Part shown: positions 9,970-18,478 of the stretch, piece by piece
Layout: each line of letters begins with the position of its first letter
How positions within the stretch are numbered: the stretch's first letter is position 1
Origin: Streptomyces olivaceoviridis
GTDB taxonomy: Bacteria; Actinomycetota; Actinomycetes; Streptomycetales; Streptomycetaceae
Length of the DNA: 64,000 nt
Direction of reading: 5' to 3'
Assembly: GCF_014650115.1 (NCBI RefSeq)
Contig: NZ_BMUI01000001.1
Coordinates: 682,001-746,000, forward strand
Translations under genes and position numbers: made by a program
The notes under the pieces: model-generated
Seen by the model: the letters and a program-made list of their open reading frames with translations, nothing else
What the model was told of the DNA's origin: nothing
Databases searched by the model: none

Positions 9970-10575
9970 TCAGAAGGTGACGTCGGAGCAGGCGTAGAAC
10001 GCGTTGCCCGTGTCGGCGATCGTCCACACCGCGAGGATGACGTGGTGTCCGCTCAGGCCGGTCGGCAGGGTGCCGCTGTGGCTGAGGGTGGCCGGCGGGC
10101 GCTGGCCGTTGTAGGGCACCGTCAGGAACGGGGTGAGGTTGAGGTCCGAGCGGGAGAGGTTGTGGTCCTGGTTCCAGCCCGGCTTGGTGACGTAGTACTT
10201 GAAGTCCGTCGTGGCGTGCATGGCGGTGAACTGCCAGCGGAACGTGTACGACTGGCCGCCCGTCACCTTGGTGGTGGGCCAGGCCGCGCCGGACGGCGTC
10301 CTGGGTGCGCTGAGCTGGGCGAACTGGCCCAGGCCCGCGTTGCAGAGCTGACCGTCGGCGGGGCCGCCGGCCGGGAAGCCCTTGGGGCCCTCGACGCTCT
10401 GCGGCTCCCACTGGATCTGGCCGCAGTTCGCCACGGTGCCGTTCTGGCAGAGCTTCTGCCTGCTGATGGGGAGGTCGGTGTAGCCGTGCCCGCTGGCGCC
10501 GCCGGTGGAGAGCGCGAACGCTCCGGCGGTCACCGCGCCCAGCACGACCGCGGACAACTTGGTCTTGGTGCGCAT
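9970..10575 (-). CDS. Chitin-active AA10 lytic polysaccharide monooxygenase (chitin-binding protein)
   Basis: A 201-residue secreted copper enzyme that cleaves crystalline chitin oxidatively. The signal peptide ends at GGASG and the mature protein starts with His30 (HGYTDLPISRQ), the first histidine of the copper brace; the second is His120 in QFTAMHATT. The conserved WQFTA and HVILAVW segments and a C-terminal FYACSDVTF fit small single-domain AA10 proteins (CHB type). There is no extra carbohydrate-binding module. A DasR-like palindrome sits 46 bp upstream, linking it to N-acetylglucosamine control. Confidence 0.92.
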   Translation of the reverse strand: MRTKTKLSAVVLGAVTAGAFALSTGGASGHGYTDLPISRQKLCQNGTVANCGQIQWEPQSVEGPKGFPAGGPADGQLCNAGLGQFAQLSAPRTPSGAAWPTTKVTGGQSYTFRWQFTAMHATTDFKYYVTKPGWNQDHNLSRSDLNLTPFLTVPYNGQRPPATLSHSGTLPTGLSGHHVILAVWTIADTGNAFYACSDVTF

Positions 10576-10620
10576 GCTGCCGCTCCTGGAGAACGTGGGG
10601 AGTTCGGTGAGCCGTGCAGA

Positions 10621-10636
10621 TTAGGTCTAGACCAAG
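10621..10636. promoter_or_regulatory. DasR-responsive element upstream of the LPMO gene
   Basis: TTAGGTCTAGACCAAG carries the 10-bp palindrome GGTCTAGACC that is the core of the dre consensus (AGTGGTCTAGACCACT). DasR is the GntR-family repressor of chitin and N-acetylglucosamine genes in Streptomyces and is released by phosphorylated aminosugars. The outer positions match poorly, so binding may be weaker than at the nag sites in this window. Confidence 0.7.
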
Positions 10637-10723
10637 CCTCAGATTATTGCCGCGCGTTGAACATGTCCATACCAATCGCAGACCGGTCGCGCGCCCGCTC
10701 CGCACCGGCTCACCGCGCCCGCC

Positions 10724-11860
10724 CTACACCGGCTCTCCGCGCCCCGAGCAGAACGCCACCGTCAGGTCACGGACCAGCACCTTGCGTTCGTAGTCGTCCA
10801 GTTCGACCAGACCGCGCATGGTCAGCCGGGTCACCGTGTCCTCCACCGAGTCCACCACCGAGCTGAGCATGCCGGCCCGCTGCCGGGCGTCCAGCGCGGC
10901 GATCCGGCGCCGGTGCACCGCCCCGGCCACCTCGGGGGCGTACTCCACCCGGACCGGCCGCACCGAGAACACCTCCACGCCGACCGGCGCGGCCTCCGCC
11001 GCCACCAGCCGGGTCAGCGCGGCCCCGGCCGCCGTCGCCCCGCCCCGCGTCCCGCCCGCCGGCTCCACCGGCACCCGGGCCAGCGCGGCCTCCACGCACT
11101 CCCGCAGATACGTCTCGTGGTCGTCGATGGCGAGCAGGGCCCGCGCGGTGTCCCGCACCCGCCACACCACCAGCACCACCACCCGCAGCGCCAGCCCGTC
11201 GGGGTCCGCGGCCGGCATCGCCTCGCTGCGCCAGTGCCGCAGCCGCACGTCCACCCGGCGGCGCGGCACCAGCGGGTTCACCCACAGCAGCCCGGTGCGC
11301 CGGACCGTCCCCCGGTACCGCCCGAACAGCCCCAGCACCCAGGCCCGTCCGGTCCGTCCCCGGGCCAGCCCGCCGAAGCCGAACGCCCCGAGCAGCCCGG
11401 CCCCGGCGTACGCGGCCCACTGCGCGGGGCCGAGACCGCCGCCCGGGTCCGGCGGCAGGCCCAGCCCCCTCGCGGCGAGCGGCGGGAGCAGCCCCGCCCA
11501 CCAGGTGGTGGCCAGGCAGCCGGTGACCCCGCAGACCCCGGCGACCACCCCGGCCGCCCCGGGCAGCACCCGCGCCGGGCGTTCCGCCAGCTCCGGGTCG
11601 ACCTCCGGCAGCGGCCGTCCGCGCACCGGTGCCGGGCGCCTGAGGCGGGGCTGCTCACCGGTGCCCTGCCGGCGGGCCACCACGGCCGGCCGGAGCGGCA
11701 CCTTCACCGGGTCGGGATCGTCCCGGAAGAGCAGGTGGACGGGGATCTCGGTGGTGGCCTCGTTGTGGATCAGGCGGGCCGGCCGGGTGCCGGGACCGGC
11801 GGTCGCGCCCTCCGACTGCCCCTCGGACTCGGGCGGCGTGTGGGATGCGGTCGTACTCAT
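10724..11860 (-). CDS. SPFH/Band 7 membrane protein
   Basis: A 378-residue protein. Residues 1-95 are hydrophilic and proline/arginine rich. Hydrophobic segments follow at about 100-125 and 145-165, then an SPFH-like domain (GLLWVNPLVPRRRVDVRLR, VVVLVVWRVRDTARALLAID, VGVEVFSVRPVRVEYAPEV) and a C-terminal helical part. SPFH proteins organise membrane microdomains and often work with proteases. No NfeD-like or protease partner is beside it, so its role here is open. It is 66 bp from the downstream peptidoglycan protein, possibly in one unit. Confidence 0.75.
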   Translation of the reverse strand: MSTTASHTPPESEGQSEGATAGPGTRPARLIHNEATTEIPVHLLFRDDPDPVKVPLRPAVVARRQGTGEQPRLRRPAPVRGRPLPEVDPELAERPARVLPGAAGVVAGVCGVTGCLATTWWAGLLPPLAARGLGLPPDPGGGLGPAQWAAYAGAGLLGAFGFGGLARGRTGRAWVLGLFGRYRGTVRRTGLLWVNPLVPRRRVDVRLRHWRSEAMPAADPDGLALRVVVLVVWRVRDTARALLAIDDHETYLRECVEAALARVPVEPAGGTRGGATAAGAALTRLVAAEAAPVGVEVFSVRPVRVEYAPEVAGAVHRRRIAALDARQRAGMLSSVVDSVEDTVTRLTMRGLVELDDYERKVLVRDLTVAFCSGRGEPV

Positions 11861-11926
11861 GCGTGCTCCAGCCTCCGCGCCAGACGCGTCATGAACAGGG
11901 GGGTGGGGGTGGGGGTGCCGGGCCGG

Positions 11927-13213
11927 TCAGGCGAACAGGCGGCGCCACGTCTCCGGGCCCGGGTAGCCGTCCGCCGCGCCGCCCCGCCAGCCCTGGGCGC
12001 GCTGGAACGCCTCGACGGCGCGCCGGTCCGCCTCGCCCCAGTGCGGCCCCGGGCCGAGGGCGTAGAACCGGCCGAACCCCTTCTTCACCAGCTGGGCGCC
12101 GAGCCGGGTGACGTGGTCGTTGCTCTGGCCGGGCCGGAAGTAGGTGCGGCCCGGGTAGCCGGGGACCCCGTGCGAGGCGGGTCCGGCGGCCGGGGACGCG
12201 ATGTCCTTGCCCCGGCCCGTGCTCAGCAGCTCCCAGGTGCGCCGGCCGGGGATCCCTTCGGCGTCCGCGCCGGTCCAGCCCTGGGCCCGCTGGAACGCCT
12301 GGGTGGCCCGCCGGTCCGCCGCGTCCCAGACCGGCCCCGGCGCCTTGGTGTAGTAGGAGGCTCCGCCCCGGGCGATCAGCATCTCGCCGAGCAGGGTGAC
12401 GTACTTGTTGTCGGCGCCGGGGCCGAAGTAGGCCGCGCCCGGGTAGGCCGCCACCGCCTTCGCTCCGGCCGCCGGCCCGGCGGCGGCCCCGGCCTTGGTC
12501 ACCCCCTTGTAGCGGTAGGGGACGTACTTGTCGGCGTTGCTCCAGTACGGGTAGGGGGTGGTCTGGCTGCGGGTGCGCGGGGGCGTCTGCTCGTAGACCG
12601 TGTAGGAGGTGTGCGTGTGGTCCGTCCAGCCGCCGAAGATCACGACGTGGGAGCCCTTCTCGGGGTTGTCGGGGTTGTGGTAGAGCAGGATGTCGCCGGG
12701 TTGCAGCTCCTCCTTCTTGATCTTGACGCCGAACTCGCCGAGACTGCCGGTCCACTCGTTGTCCGGCAGCCCCCAGGCCATGGAGACATAGCCCGAGCAG
12801 TCCTGCCGGTAGCCGTCGGACCAGAAGTCGTACATGCTGTACGGCACCTTGGCGGCCACCCAGACCTTGGCCCGGTTGATGATCTGGGTCCGGGTGGTGG
12901 CGGGCGTCGGGACGCCGTCCGGCTCCGCGGGCTTGCCCGCCCGGCCGTGCAGGGGGGCCCTGGCGCCCTGCGGGGTGTCGGTCGCGCCGTCGCCGGGCAG
13001 GGCCTGGCGGTGCGGGGAGTGGCCGGGGGTGAGGGCGGCGGCGGGCGCGACCGTGCCGAGCGCGGCGGACGCGGCGGCCACGACGACGATCCCGCGGGCC
13101 GCCGTATGGCCGCGGGTGAGCAGGGTACGGGGGGCCGGCCGGCGTCCGTGGACGCAGCCGGGACAGTCACAGTCGCTCGCGGGGGGGATGTCCTCGAACA
13201 GCGGAGCGGTCAT
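11927..13213 (-). CDS. Secreted NlpC/P60-like amidase with two peptidoglycan-binding repeats
   Basis: A 428-residue exported protein. After a cytoplasmic stretch with several Cys (DCDCPGC) comes a hydrophobic segment at about residues 44-62. A papain-like domain follows with catalytic Cys in RQDCSGYVSMAWG and His in KGSHVVIFGGW. Two repeats end in RATQAFQRAQGW...GRRTWELL and RAVEAFQRAQGW...GPETWRRLF; these are peptidoglycan-binding-1 modules. It probably cleaves peptide cross-links in the cell wall. The ATG at 13213 was chosen over one 27 codons upstream because the latter extends into the promoter. Confidence 0.82.
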   Translation of the reverse strand: MTAPLFEDIPPASDCDCPGCVHGRRPAPRTLLTRGHTAARGIVVVAAASAALGTVAPAAALTPGHSPHRQALPGDGATDTPQGARAPLHGRAGKPAEPDGVPTPATTRTQIINRAKVWVAAKVPYSMYDFWSDGYRQDCSGYVSMAWGLPDNEWTGSLGEFGVKIKKEELQPGDILLYHNPDNPEKGSHVVIFGGWTDHTHTSYTVYEQTPPRTRSQTTPYPYWSNADKYVPYRYKGVTKAGAAAGPAAGAKAVAAYPGAAYFGPGADNKYVTLLGEMLIARGGASYYTKAPGPVWDAADRRATQAFQRAQGWTGADAEGIPGRRTWELLSTGRGKDIASPAAGPASHGVPGYPGRTYFRPGQSNDHVTRLGAQLVKKGFGRFYALGPGPHWGEADRRAVEAFQRAQGWRGGAADGYPGPETWRRLFA

Positions 13214-13399
13214 GCGATCTGCCTCACATTCGGGCGTGGTTTGTCCGCGAGTGTGCACGTTGATCAGTTTCCCAACTGGGTACGGAACGCGCATTTTGAC
13301 GGTCCGAACGATGTACGCGGCTCCCCGCGCGGCTGCCGCGCCACCTCCCGGTGGTCGGAGGCACCCCTGGAGGTCGGGTAGAGTTTTCTCCGTCAGCAG

Positions 13400-13473
13400 G
13401 CGCCGCTAGCTCAGTTGGTTAGAGCAGCTGACTCTTAATCAGCGGGTCCGGGGTTCGAGTCCCTGGCGGCGCA
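13400..13473 (+). tRNA. tRNA-Lys (CTT), second identical copy
   Basis: Base-for-base identical over 74 nt to the tRNA at 7531-7604: same acceptor pair, CTT anticodon and discriminator A. A TAGAGT hexamer about 25 bp upstream resembles the TAGTAT before the first copy, so both the gene and part of its flanks appear duplicated. Confidence 0.95.
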
Positions 13474-13481
13474 CCGACCGG

Positions 13482-13509
13482 AAGGCCCCTCGCGGAAGCG
13501 GGGGGCCTT
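13482..13509 (+). terminator. Hairpin terminator after the second tRNA-Lys
   Basis: A 12-bp stem, AAGGCCCCTCGC with GCGGGGGGCCTT, closes a GGAA loop and ends in TTT. Layout, loop and spacing match the terminator of the first tRNA-Lys. Confidence 0.75.
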
Positions 13510-13588
13510 TCGCATGCCCTCACCGCATGGCTTCGCCGTGTGCTCCCGCCGTATCCCCTCCGTCCGAATGGCCGGATACCCTCTGGCC

Positions 13589-14278
13589 ATGGCAGCCCGG
13601 GACCTTCAGGAGCGGATCAAGAAGCTGATCGTGGACCAGCGGCTGCCCTCGGGCGCCCCGCTGCCCACCGAGCCCGAGCTGATGCGGCTCCTCGGGGCGA
13701 GCCGGAACTCCGTGCGGGAGGCCCTGAAGGCGCTCCAGGCGATGGGCATCGTGGAGATCCGGCACGGCTTCGGGACGTACGTCGGCTCCATGTCGTTCGC
13801 GCCGATGATCGAGGGGCTGGCCTTCCGCACCGTCGCCGGCCACTACCGCGGCGAGGACTCCCTGCTCCAGCTCCTGGAGCTGCGCGAGGCCGTCGAGACC
13901 GGGCTGGTCTCCCGGCTGGCCGGGCGGCTGCCGGAGGCGGACCTCGTGGAGCTGGACGCGCTCGTGGAGCGCATGGAACGGGAGGCCGCCGAGGGGACCG
14001 GGCTCGGCGAGACCGACCGCGCCTTTCACGCCACCCTCTACCGGGGACTCGACAACGTACTGCTCGGCGAGGTGCTGGAGGCGTTCTGGGACGCCTTCCA
14101 CCGGGTGCAGCGGGACCTGGTGGACGTGCCGCAGGACCCCCGGGTCACCTGCCGCCAGCACCGGGAGATCCTGGACGCGGTGCGCTCCGGCGACTCCCTG
14201 CGGGCGGAGCGGGCCATAAGGGACCACTTCGGCAACATCCGCAGCCGGCTGTCCCCAGTGGCCGCGCCCCGACGGTGA
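13589..14278 (+). CDS. FadR/GntR-family transcriptional regulator
   Basis: A 229-residue regulator. Residues 1-70 form the GntR winged helix (DLQERIKKLIVDQRLPSGA, LPTEPELMRLLGASRNSVRE, FGTYVGS). The rest is an all-helical FCD domain with metal-binding-type residues in LLELREAVETG, DRAFHATLYRG and CRQHREILDAV. FCD proteins usually sense small organic acids. ATG 13589 is preferred; ATG 13568 is also possible. Its target is not evident because the flanking genes are a tRNA and a sortase. Confidence 0.85.
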   Translation: MAARDLQERIKKLIVDQRLPSGAPLPTEPELMRLLGASRNSVREALKALQAMGIVEIRHGFGTYVGSMSFAPMIEGLAFRTVAGHYRGEDSLLQLLELREAVETGLVSRLAGRLPEADLVELDALVERMEREAAEGTGLGETDRAFHATLYRGLDNVLLGEVLEAFWDAFHRVQRDLVDVPQDPRVTCRQHREILDAVRSGDSLRAERAIRDHFGNIRSRLSPVAAPRR

Positions 14279-14640
14279 CGCCGTTCGGACGCTCGGCCGG
14301 CCGCCCCGGCGAGCCCGCGCCTCGGCGGTGACGCCGTCCGCGAATGCTCAGCCGGCCGCCCCGGCGAGCCCGCACCCCGACAGTGACCGCCGCGTGGACG
14401 CTCAACCGGTCCTCCCGGCGAGCCCTCGCCCAGCGCTGACCGCTCAGCCGGCCCTCCCGGCGAGCCCGCACCCGGCGCTGACCGCTCAGCCGGCCGCCCC
14501 GGTCAGCCCGCGCCCAGCCACGACCGCCATCCGAACCCTCAACCTGTCCTCCCGGCGAGCCCGCACCCCGACGGAGACCGCCGCACGAACGCTCAACCGG
14601 CCGCCCCGGCGAGCCCGCACCCGGCGCTGACCGCTCAGCC
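14279..14640. repeat. Eight degenerate tandem repeats of the sortase 3' end
   Basis: No gene is seen here. Eight units of 42 or about 53 nt repeat the block CGGCCGCCCCGGCGAGCCCG followed by a variable part with GACCGC and GCTCA. Read on the minus strand each unit carries a version of the last codons of the class F sortase plus a stop (Leu-Ala/Thr-Gly-x-x-Gly-stop), and the last unit is the true sortase end. The array fills the whole gap between the FadR-type gene and the sortase. Confidence 0.85.
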
Positions 14641-15306
14641 TGTCGTCCCGGTGAGATACGCCGAGACCACGACGTTCGCCGTGTAGCTGCGGCTGACGCG
14701 GTCGAAGGAGCCGCCGCAGGTGATCAGACGGAGTTCGGCGCGGCCCGGCTCGCGGGGGCCGTAGGCCAGCCGGGCGTCGAAGCCGTCCCGGGGCAGCACG
14801 CGGACGTCGTCGACGGTGAACTCGGCGACCTTGCCGTCCGCGCGGAACACCCGGACCCGCTCGCCGGGCCGGACGGCGCTGAGCCGGTAGAAGACGGCGG
14901 GCCGGGTCTCGGTGTCGACGTGCCCGACCAGCAGGGCCGCTCCGGCGGCACCGGGCCTGGGGCCGGCGCCGTACCAGCCGACCACGCCCGGCTGGTCGTA
15001 GGGCGGCGGGTCGATCGCGCCCCGCGCGTCCAGGCCGCGGGCCACCACCGGGGCCTGGACGCCCAGCCGGGGGATGTCGACGCGCTGGGGCACCGCGTCG
15101 GCCAGGGGTTTCGCCGCGCGCGGCAGCCGGGCGGGGTCGGAGGCACGGTCGAGGGCGAAGACATCACCCGTGGCGGGTCCGTCCGCGTCCCGCGGGACGC
15201 CGGTCACGCCACGCCCCCACAGCCACAGCCCGAAGAGCAGCAGCGCCCAGACCAGGCCGGTGACGAGCCGCCCGGTGCCGGTGGTGCGCCCGTGGTCGTC
15301 GGACAT
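14635..15306 (-). CDS. Class F sortase
   Basis: A 223-residue membrane-anchored transpeptidase. One N-terminal helix (about residues 14-32) is followed by the sortase beta-barrel. The catalytic triad is visible as His129 (LLVGHVDT), Cys197 (LITCGG) and Arg206 (DRVSRSY). Short size and the motif context fit actinobacterial class F. It should join surface proteins to peptidoglycan or another acceptor. The secreted protein encoded just upstream (8 bp gap) is its likely partner or substrate. Confidence 0.85.
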   Translation of the reverse strand: MSDDHGRTTGTGRLVTGLVWALLLFGLWLWGRGVTGVPRDADGPATGDVFALDRASDPARLPRAAKPLADAVPQRVDIPRLGVQAPVVARGLDARGAIDPPPYDQPGVVGWYGAGPRPGAAGAALLVGHVDTETRPAVFYRLSAVRPGERVRVFRADGKVAEFTVDDVRVLPRDGFDARLAYGPREPGRAELRLITCGGSFDRVSRSYTANVVVSAYLTGTTG

Positions 15307-15314
15307 GGCGGCGC

Positions 15315-15884
15315 TCAGCGGGGGCCGCGGCTCCGGCGGGCGCGCAGCCCGACGGCGACCGCGGCGATCCCGGCGAGCGCCAGCCCGGTCGCCGCCTGGA
15401 CGGCGTCGGGACCGGAGCCGCTGGTGGCCACCGTGGCGAAGTGGGTGGTTCCGCCGCCGCCCGCGGGGACCGGGGCGATCGGCGAGGGGGACTGGGCGGG
15501 CAGCCGGATGGGCTCCTCCGGCCGGCCGGCCGCACTGCCCGGTCGCGCGACCGTGACGCTGCCGGTGAGCACGGTGCCGGCGCAGGTGACCTTCACGGTG
15601 TAGGCGCCCGGCTCCAGGACGGACCGGACGCGGGTCTCGCCGCTCAGGCTGCCCTGGGCGCCGGTCAGCCGGGCGTCGGCGACGAAGGCGGACGAGGCGG
15701 CGCTGCCCTGTTCGCCCGAGCAGCCGCTGACCCGCAGGGTGACGTCGTCGCCCGGCGCCGGGCGCGCGGGGGCCACGGTGACCGCGCCGCCGTCCGCCGC
15801 GCGGGCCGACGGGGCGACCGCGGCCACGGCGGCGAGGGCGACCGCGGGGATAGCTGTACAGAACGTGAGGCGTAGTGAGCCCAT
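15315..15884 (-). CDS. Secreted protein with C-terminal membrane anchor, sortase partner
   Basis: A 189-residue protein with a signal peptide (about residues 1-29, ending SARA), an Ig-like beta domain (PARPAPGDDVTLRVSGCSG, VTCAGTVLTGSVTV), a Pro/Gly-rich linker, and a C-terminal hydrophobic helix followed by RARRSRGPR. There is no LPxTG; ATSGSG precedes the helix, so it is either a non-canonical substrate or a membrane protein. It shares an operon with the class F sortase. Confidence 0.7.
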   Translation of the reverse strand: MGSLRLTFCTAIPAVALAAVAAVAPSARAADGGAVTVAPARPAPGDDVTLRVSGCSGEQGSAASSAFVADARLTGAQGSLSGETRVRSVLEPGAYTVKVTCAGTVLTGSVTVARPGSAAGRPEEPIRLPAQSPSPIAPVPAGGGGTTHFATVATSGSGPDAVQAATGLALAGIAAVAVGLRARRSRGPR

Positions 15885-15890
15885 CGTGAA

Positions 15891-15908
15891 CCTCCAGTTA
15901 TCAGGAGG
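15891..15908 (-). promoter_or_regulatory. Hairpin that can mask the ribosome site of the secreted sortase partner
   Basis: On the minus strand CCTCC, eight bases, then GGAGG lie just before the start codon. The second arm is the Shine-Dalgarno sequence, six bases from the ATG, so the stem would hide it. Five GC-rich pairs is short, and the effect is an inference. Confidence 0.3.
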
Positions 15909-15986
15909 CTCCCCCGCCCCGAGCGCCCCCGCATCCTCGGGAGGCGCCGGATTGCTCCGAACGGGTGAGGCCGTGTTTCGGCCGGC

Positions 15987-16766
15987 TCAGACCAGGTCGA
16001 CCAGGTCCGCGATGGAGTCGACGACCTTGGACGGGCGGAACGGGTAGCGGTCCACGTCGGCGGGCTGGGTCACGCCGCTGAGCACCAGGAACGTACGCAT
16101 CCCGGCCTCCAGGCCGGCGAGCACGTCGGTGTCCATCCGGTCGCCGATCATCGCCGAGGTCTCGGAGTGGGCGCCGATCGCGTTCAGCCCGGCCCGCATC
16201 ATCAACGGGTTGGGCTTGCCGACGAAGTACGGCTTCTTGCCGGTCGCGGCGGTGATCAGGGCGGCGACCGAGCCGGTGGCGGGCAGGTCGCCCTGGGTGG
16301 ACGGGCCGACGTTGTCGGGGTTGGTGGCGATGAACCGGGCGCCGTCGTTGATCAGCCGGACGGCCTTGGTCAGGGCCTCGAAGGAGTAGGTGCGGGTCTC
16401 GCCGAGGATCACGAAGTCGGGGTCGTGGTCGGTGAGGATGTAGCCGATGTCGTGCAGCGCGGTGGTGAGGCCGGCCTCGCCGATGACGTAGGCGCTGCCG
16501 CCGGGCCGCTGGTCGTTCAGGAACTGGGCGGTGGCGAGGGCCGACGTCCAGATGTTCTCCACCGGCACGTCCAGCCCCATCCGGCGCAGCCGGGCGTGCA
16601 GGTCACGGGCGGTGTAGATGGAGTTGTTGGTGAGCACCAGGAAGGGCCGGCCGGACTCGCGCAGCTTCTTCAGGAAGGCGTCGGCTCCCGGGATCGGGAC
16701 GCCCTCGTGGATCAGGACGCCGTCCATGTCGGTGAGCCATGACTCTATGGGCTTGCGGTCTGCCAT
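15987..16766 (-). CDS. HAD-IIA family phosphatase (NagD-like)
   Basis: A 259-residue haloacid dehalogenase hydrolase. Motif I is LTDMDGVLIHEG (nucleophile Asp, about residue 13), motif II is FLVLTNNS, the lysine motif is in PYFVGKPNP, and motif III is MIGDRMDTDVLAGLEAG. Length and cap arrangement fit the NagD/AraL group, which dephosphorylates small sugar or nucleotide phosphates. The ATG at 16766 is preferred. Nothing in the surroundings fixes a substrate. Confidence 0.85.
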   Translation of the reverse strand: MADRKPIESWLTDMDGVLIHEGVPIPGADAFLKKLRESGRPFLVLTNNSIYTARDLHARLRRMGLDVPVENIWTSALATAQFLNDQRPGGSAYVIGEAGLTTALHDIGYILTDHDPDFVILGETRTYSFEALTKAVRLINDGARFIATNPDNVGPSTQGDLPATGSVAALITAATGKKPYFVGKPNPLMMRAGLNAIGAHSETSAMIGDRMDTDVLAGLEAGMRTFLVLSGVTQPADVDRYPFRPSKVVDSIADLVDLV

Positions 16767-16899
16767 GCTGTGCGTCTCCTGGCGTACGTACGGTCGAGGA
16801 ACGGGGCGCCGGAACCACGGCGTACCGACGCCCACAGCCTAGTCAGGACCGGCCGGTCCTGACCCCGTCGATCACCTGGTACCCACTGGTCAGCCGCCG

Positions 16900-17205
16900 A
16901 CGACGGCCTCCCGGGCCTCGACGTACGACGCACGGTTCCTCTCGGCGGGACAGCTCCCGCGTCGGCGGGACGACCCCGCCCTCGGCGAGGGGGCGGGGCA
17001 CGTCAGCGGCGACCGCGGGCCACGAGATGCGCGGTCGGCCCACGGCGACCAGCGCGGGGGGACGGCCCCGCCCTCCACGAGGGGCACCGCTCGCGTCAAT
17101 GGCGGCCCCGGGCGACGAGGTGCGCGGTCGCGCCCACGACGACCAACGCGAGTGGGCCCCCCGCTCCTACGAGGGGCGCCACTCCCATGAGGGGCGCCAC
17201 TCGCG
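16900..17205. repeat. Tandem decayed copies of the 3' end of the LARTG surface-protein gene
   Basis: No intact gene is seen between 16767 and 17205. Two clear extra copies of the final 60 bp of the next gene occur at about 17003-17055 and 17096-17152, spaced 93 and 110 bp from each other and from the true end (17206). On the minus strand the nearer copy still encodes ALVVVGATAHLVARGRH-stop, against ALVAVGATAHVVVRGRR-stop in the gene. The farther copy has lost one base. Shorter GAGGGGCGCCACTC sub-repeats lie between them. Confidence 0.8.
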
Positions 17206-18198
17206 TCAGCGGCGGCCCCGGACCACCACGTGCGCGGTCGCGCCCACGGCGACCAGCGCGGCGACCGCCGTGAGCAGACCGTGGACGAGTCCCGGACCGG
17301 TGCGGGCCAGCTCGCGCGCCCGCTCCCCGGCCGCCTCGTCCTGCGCGAGGGGCAACGAGGCGCCCGGGGCGTCGGTACCGGAGGTGCTGGACGCGGAGGG
17401 GCCGGCGGAGGCGGCGGGCGGTGTGCCGCCGCCGGACGGGGCTGCCGACAGGGCCCCGGTGTCCTCGCGCGCGCTGCCGGACGGCGCGGTCGGCAGGCCC
17501 TCGGCCGCCTGCGCGCCCGGCGTCTCCCGCACGCCGGCGGTCGCCCGCACCCCCTCCGACTCCGGGGAGTCCTTCTGCGCGGCCTCCTCGGCGTCCTCCA
17601 GGGAGCCGTCCGGGATGTCCTCCGCCTCCTCGCCGATCCCGAAGCGGTAGGCGTTGGACTGCCCGACCCAGTCGCCGTCCTGGCCCCGCCGCTGCACGAC
17701 GGCCGCGTTGGCGGTGACCTGGCCGGATCGGGTGTCGGAGGTGAGCGCGAGCCGGACCCGGACGCTGACGGTCCGGCCGGGCGGCACGGTGAACCCACCG
17801 AACCCGGCGCCGTCCAGCACACCGACCAGCTCCTGCTCGTCGGTGCTCTCGAAGGTCACCGGCCGGGCCCGGGGGCCGTCGTAGAAGTCCAGCTGGGGCT
17901 GCCCCGGCCGCAGGGCGCGCTTGTCGTCGACGAGGACCACGACCGGGTGGATGCCGGCGCAGGTCCCGCGGGTGGTGTTGGTGAGGTCGATGTACCAGGT
18001 GCCGTATCCGCCGCCGGCCTCGTAGGAGGTGGGCCCGCCCCGGATCCGGGTGGCCAGCGGGAAGGCGTGCGCGTCGGCGGCGACGCACGAGGGGGTCGTA
18101 CCGGCGGACACGGCGTGCGCCGACGCGGGGACGGCGGCGGGCACGACGACGGCGGCGGCTGCGGTGAGGCAGAGGGACAGGGACGTGCACAGTCGCAT
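17206..18198 (-). CDS. Secreted surface protein with LARTG sorting signal
   Basis: A 330-residue exported protein. Signal peptide at about residues 1-28 (ends ASA), a beta-rich N-terminal domain (YGTWYIDLTNTTRGTCAG, FTVPPGRTVSVRVRLALTS), a long acidic then Ser/Pro/Gly-rich stalk, and a cell-wall sorting signal LARTG at about 297-301, a hydrophobic helix and RGRR. LAxTG is the motif recognised by Streptomyces class E sortases, so it is probably anchored by a housekeeping enzyme such as the one at 27031-27870. The start at 18198 places the signal peptide correctly. Confidence 0.8.
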   Translation of the reverse strand: MRLCTSLSLCLTAAAAVVVPAAVPASAHAVSAGTTPSCVAADAHAFPLATRIRGGPTSYEAGGGYGTWYIDLTNTTRGTCAGIHPVVVLVDDKRALRPGQPQLDFYDGPRARPVTFESTDEQELVGVLDGAGFGGFTVPPGRTVSVRVRLALTSDTRSGQVTANAAVVQRRGQDGDWVGQSNAYRFGIGEEAEDIPDGSLEDAEEAAQKDSPESEGVRATAGVRETPGAQAAEGLPTAPSGSAREDTGALSAAPSGGGTPPAASAGPSASSTSGTDAPGASLPLAQDEAAGERARELARTGPGLVHGLLTAVAALVAVGATAHVVVRGRR

Positions 18199-18414
18199 GA
18201 ACACATGACCATGCCGGGTGCGGCGGGGTACCGACCGCGCCACTCCGGCGCCGGAGGCGAAGTCCGCCCGCCCGGCGCAGCGGTACCGCCCCGGACGGCC
18301 CTCCCGGTGCGGCGCCGTCGAGAGCCCTGCCGACGCCTGCGGATTGGCGGGCGGCGCCCAGCCGGTGGTGGGTCCGACAGCAGCCGGGTGCGCGGGTCAC
18401 GGCGGCGGAGGAAG

Positions 18415-18463
18415 CACCGACACCGACACCCGCACCCGCACCGACGCCGGCACCCGCACCCGG
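18415..18463. repeat. Short CACCGACACC/CACCCGCACC direct repeats
   Basis: A run of near-identical six- to twelve-base units (CACCGACACCGACACCCGCA and variants) sits just downstream of the ROK gene. The rest of 18199-18478 shows no gene. Confidence 0.6.
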
Positions 18464-18478
18464 CGGTGACGGACCCCG

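Noticed and set aside
7531..13473. tRNA-Lys pair as attL/attR of an integrated element
   Set aside because: No integrase, excisionase or replication gene lies between them and the content looks like ordinary chromosomal genes.
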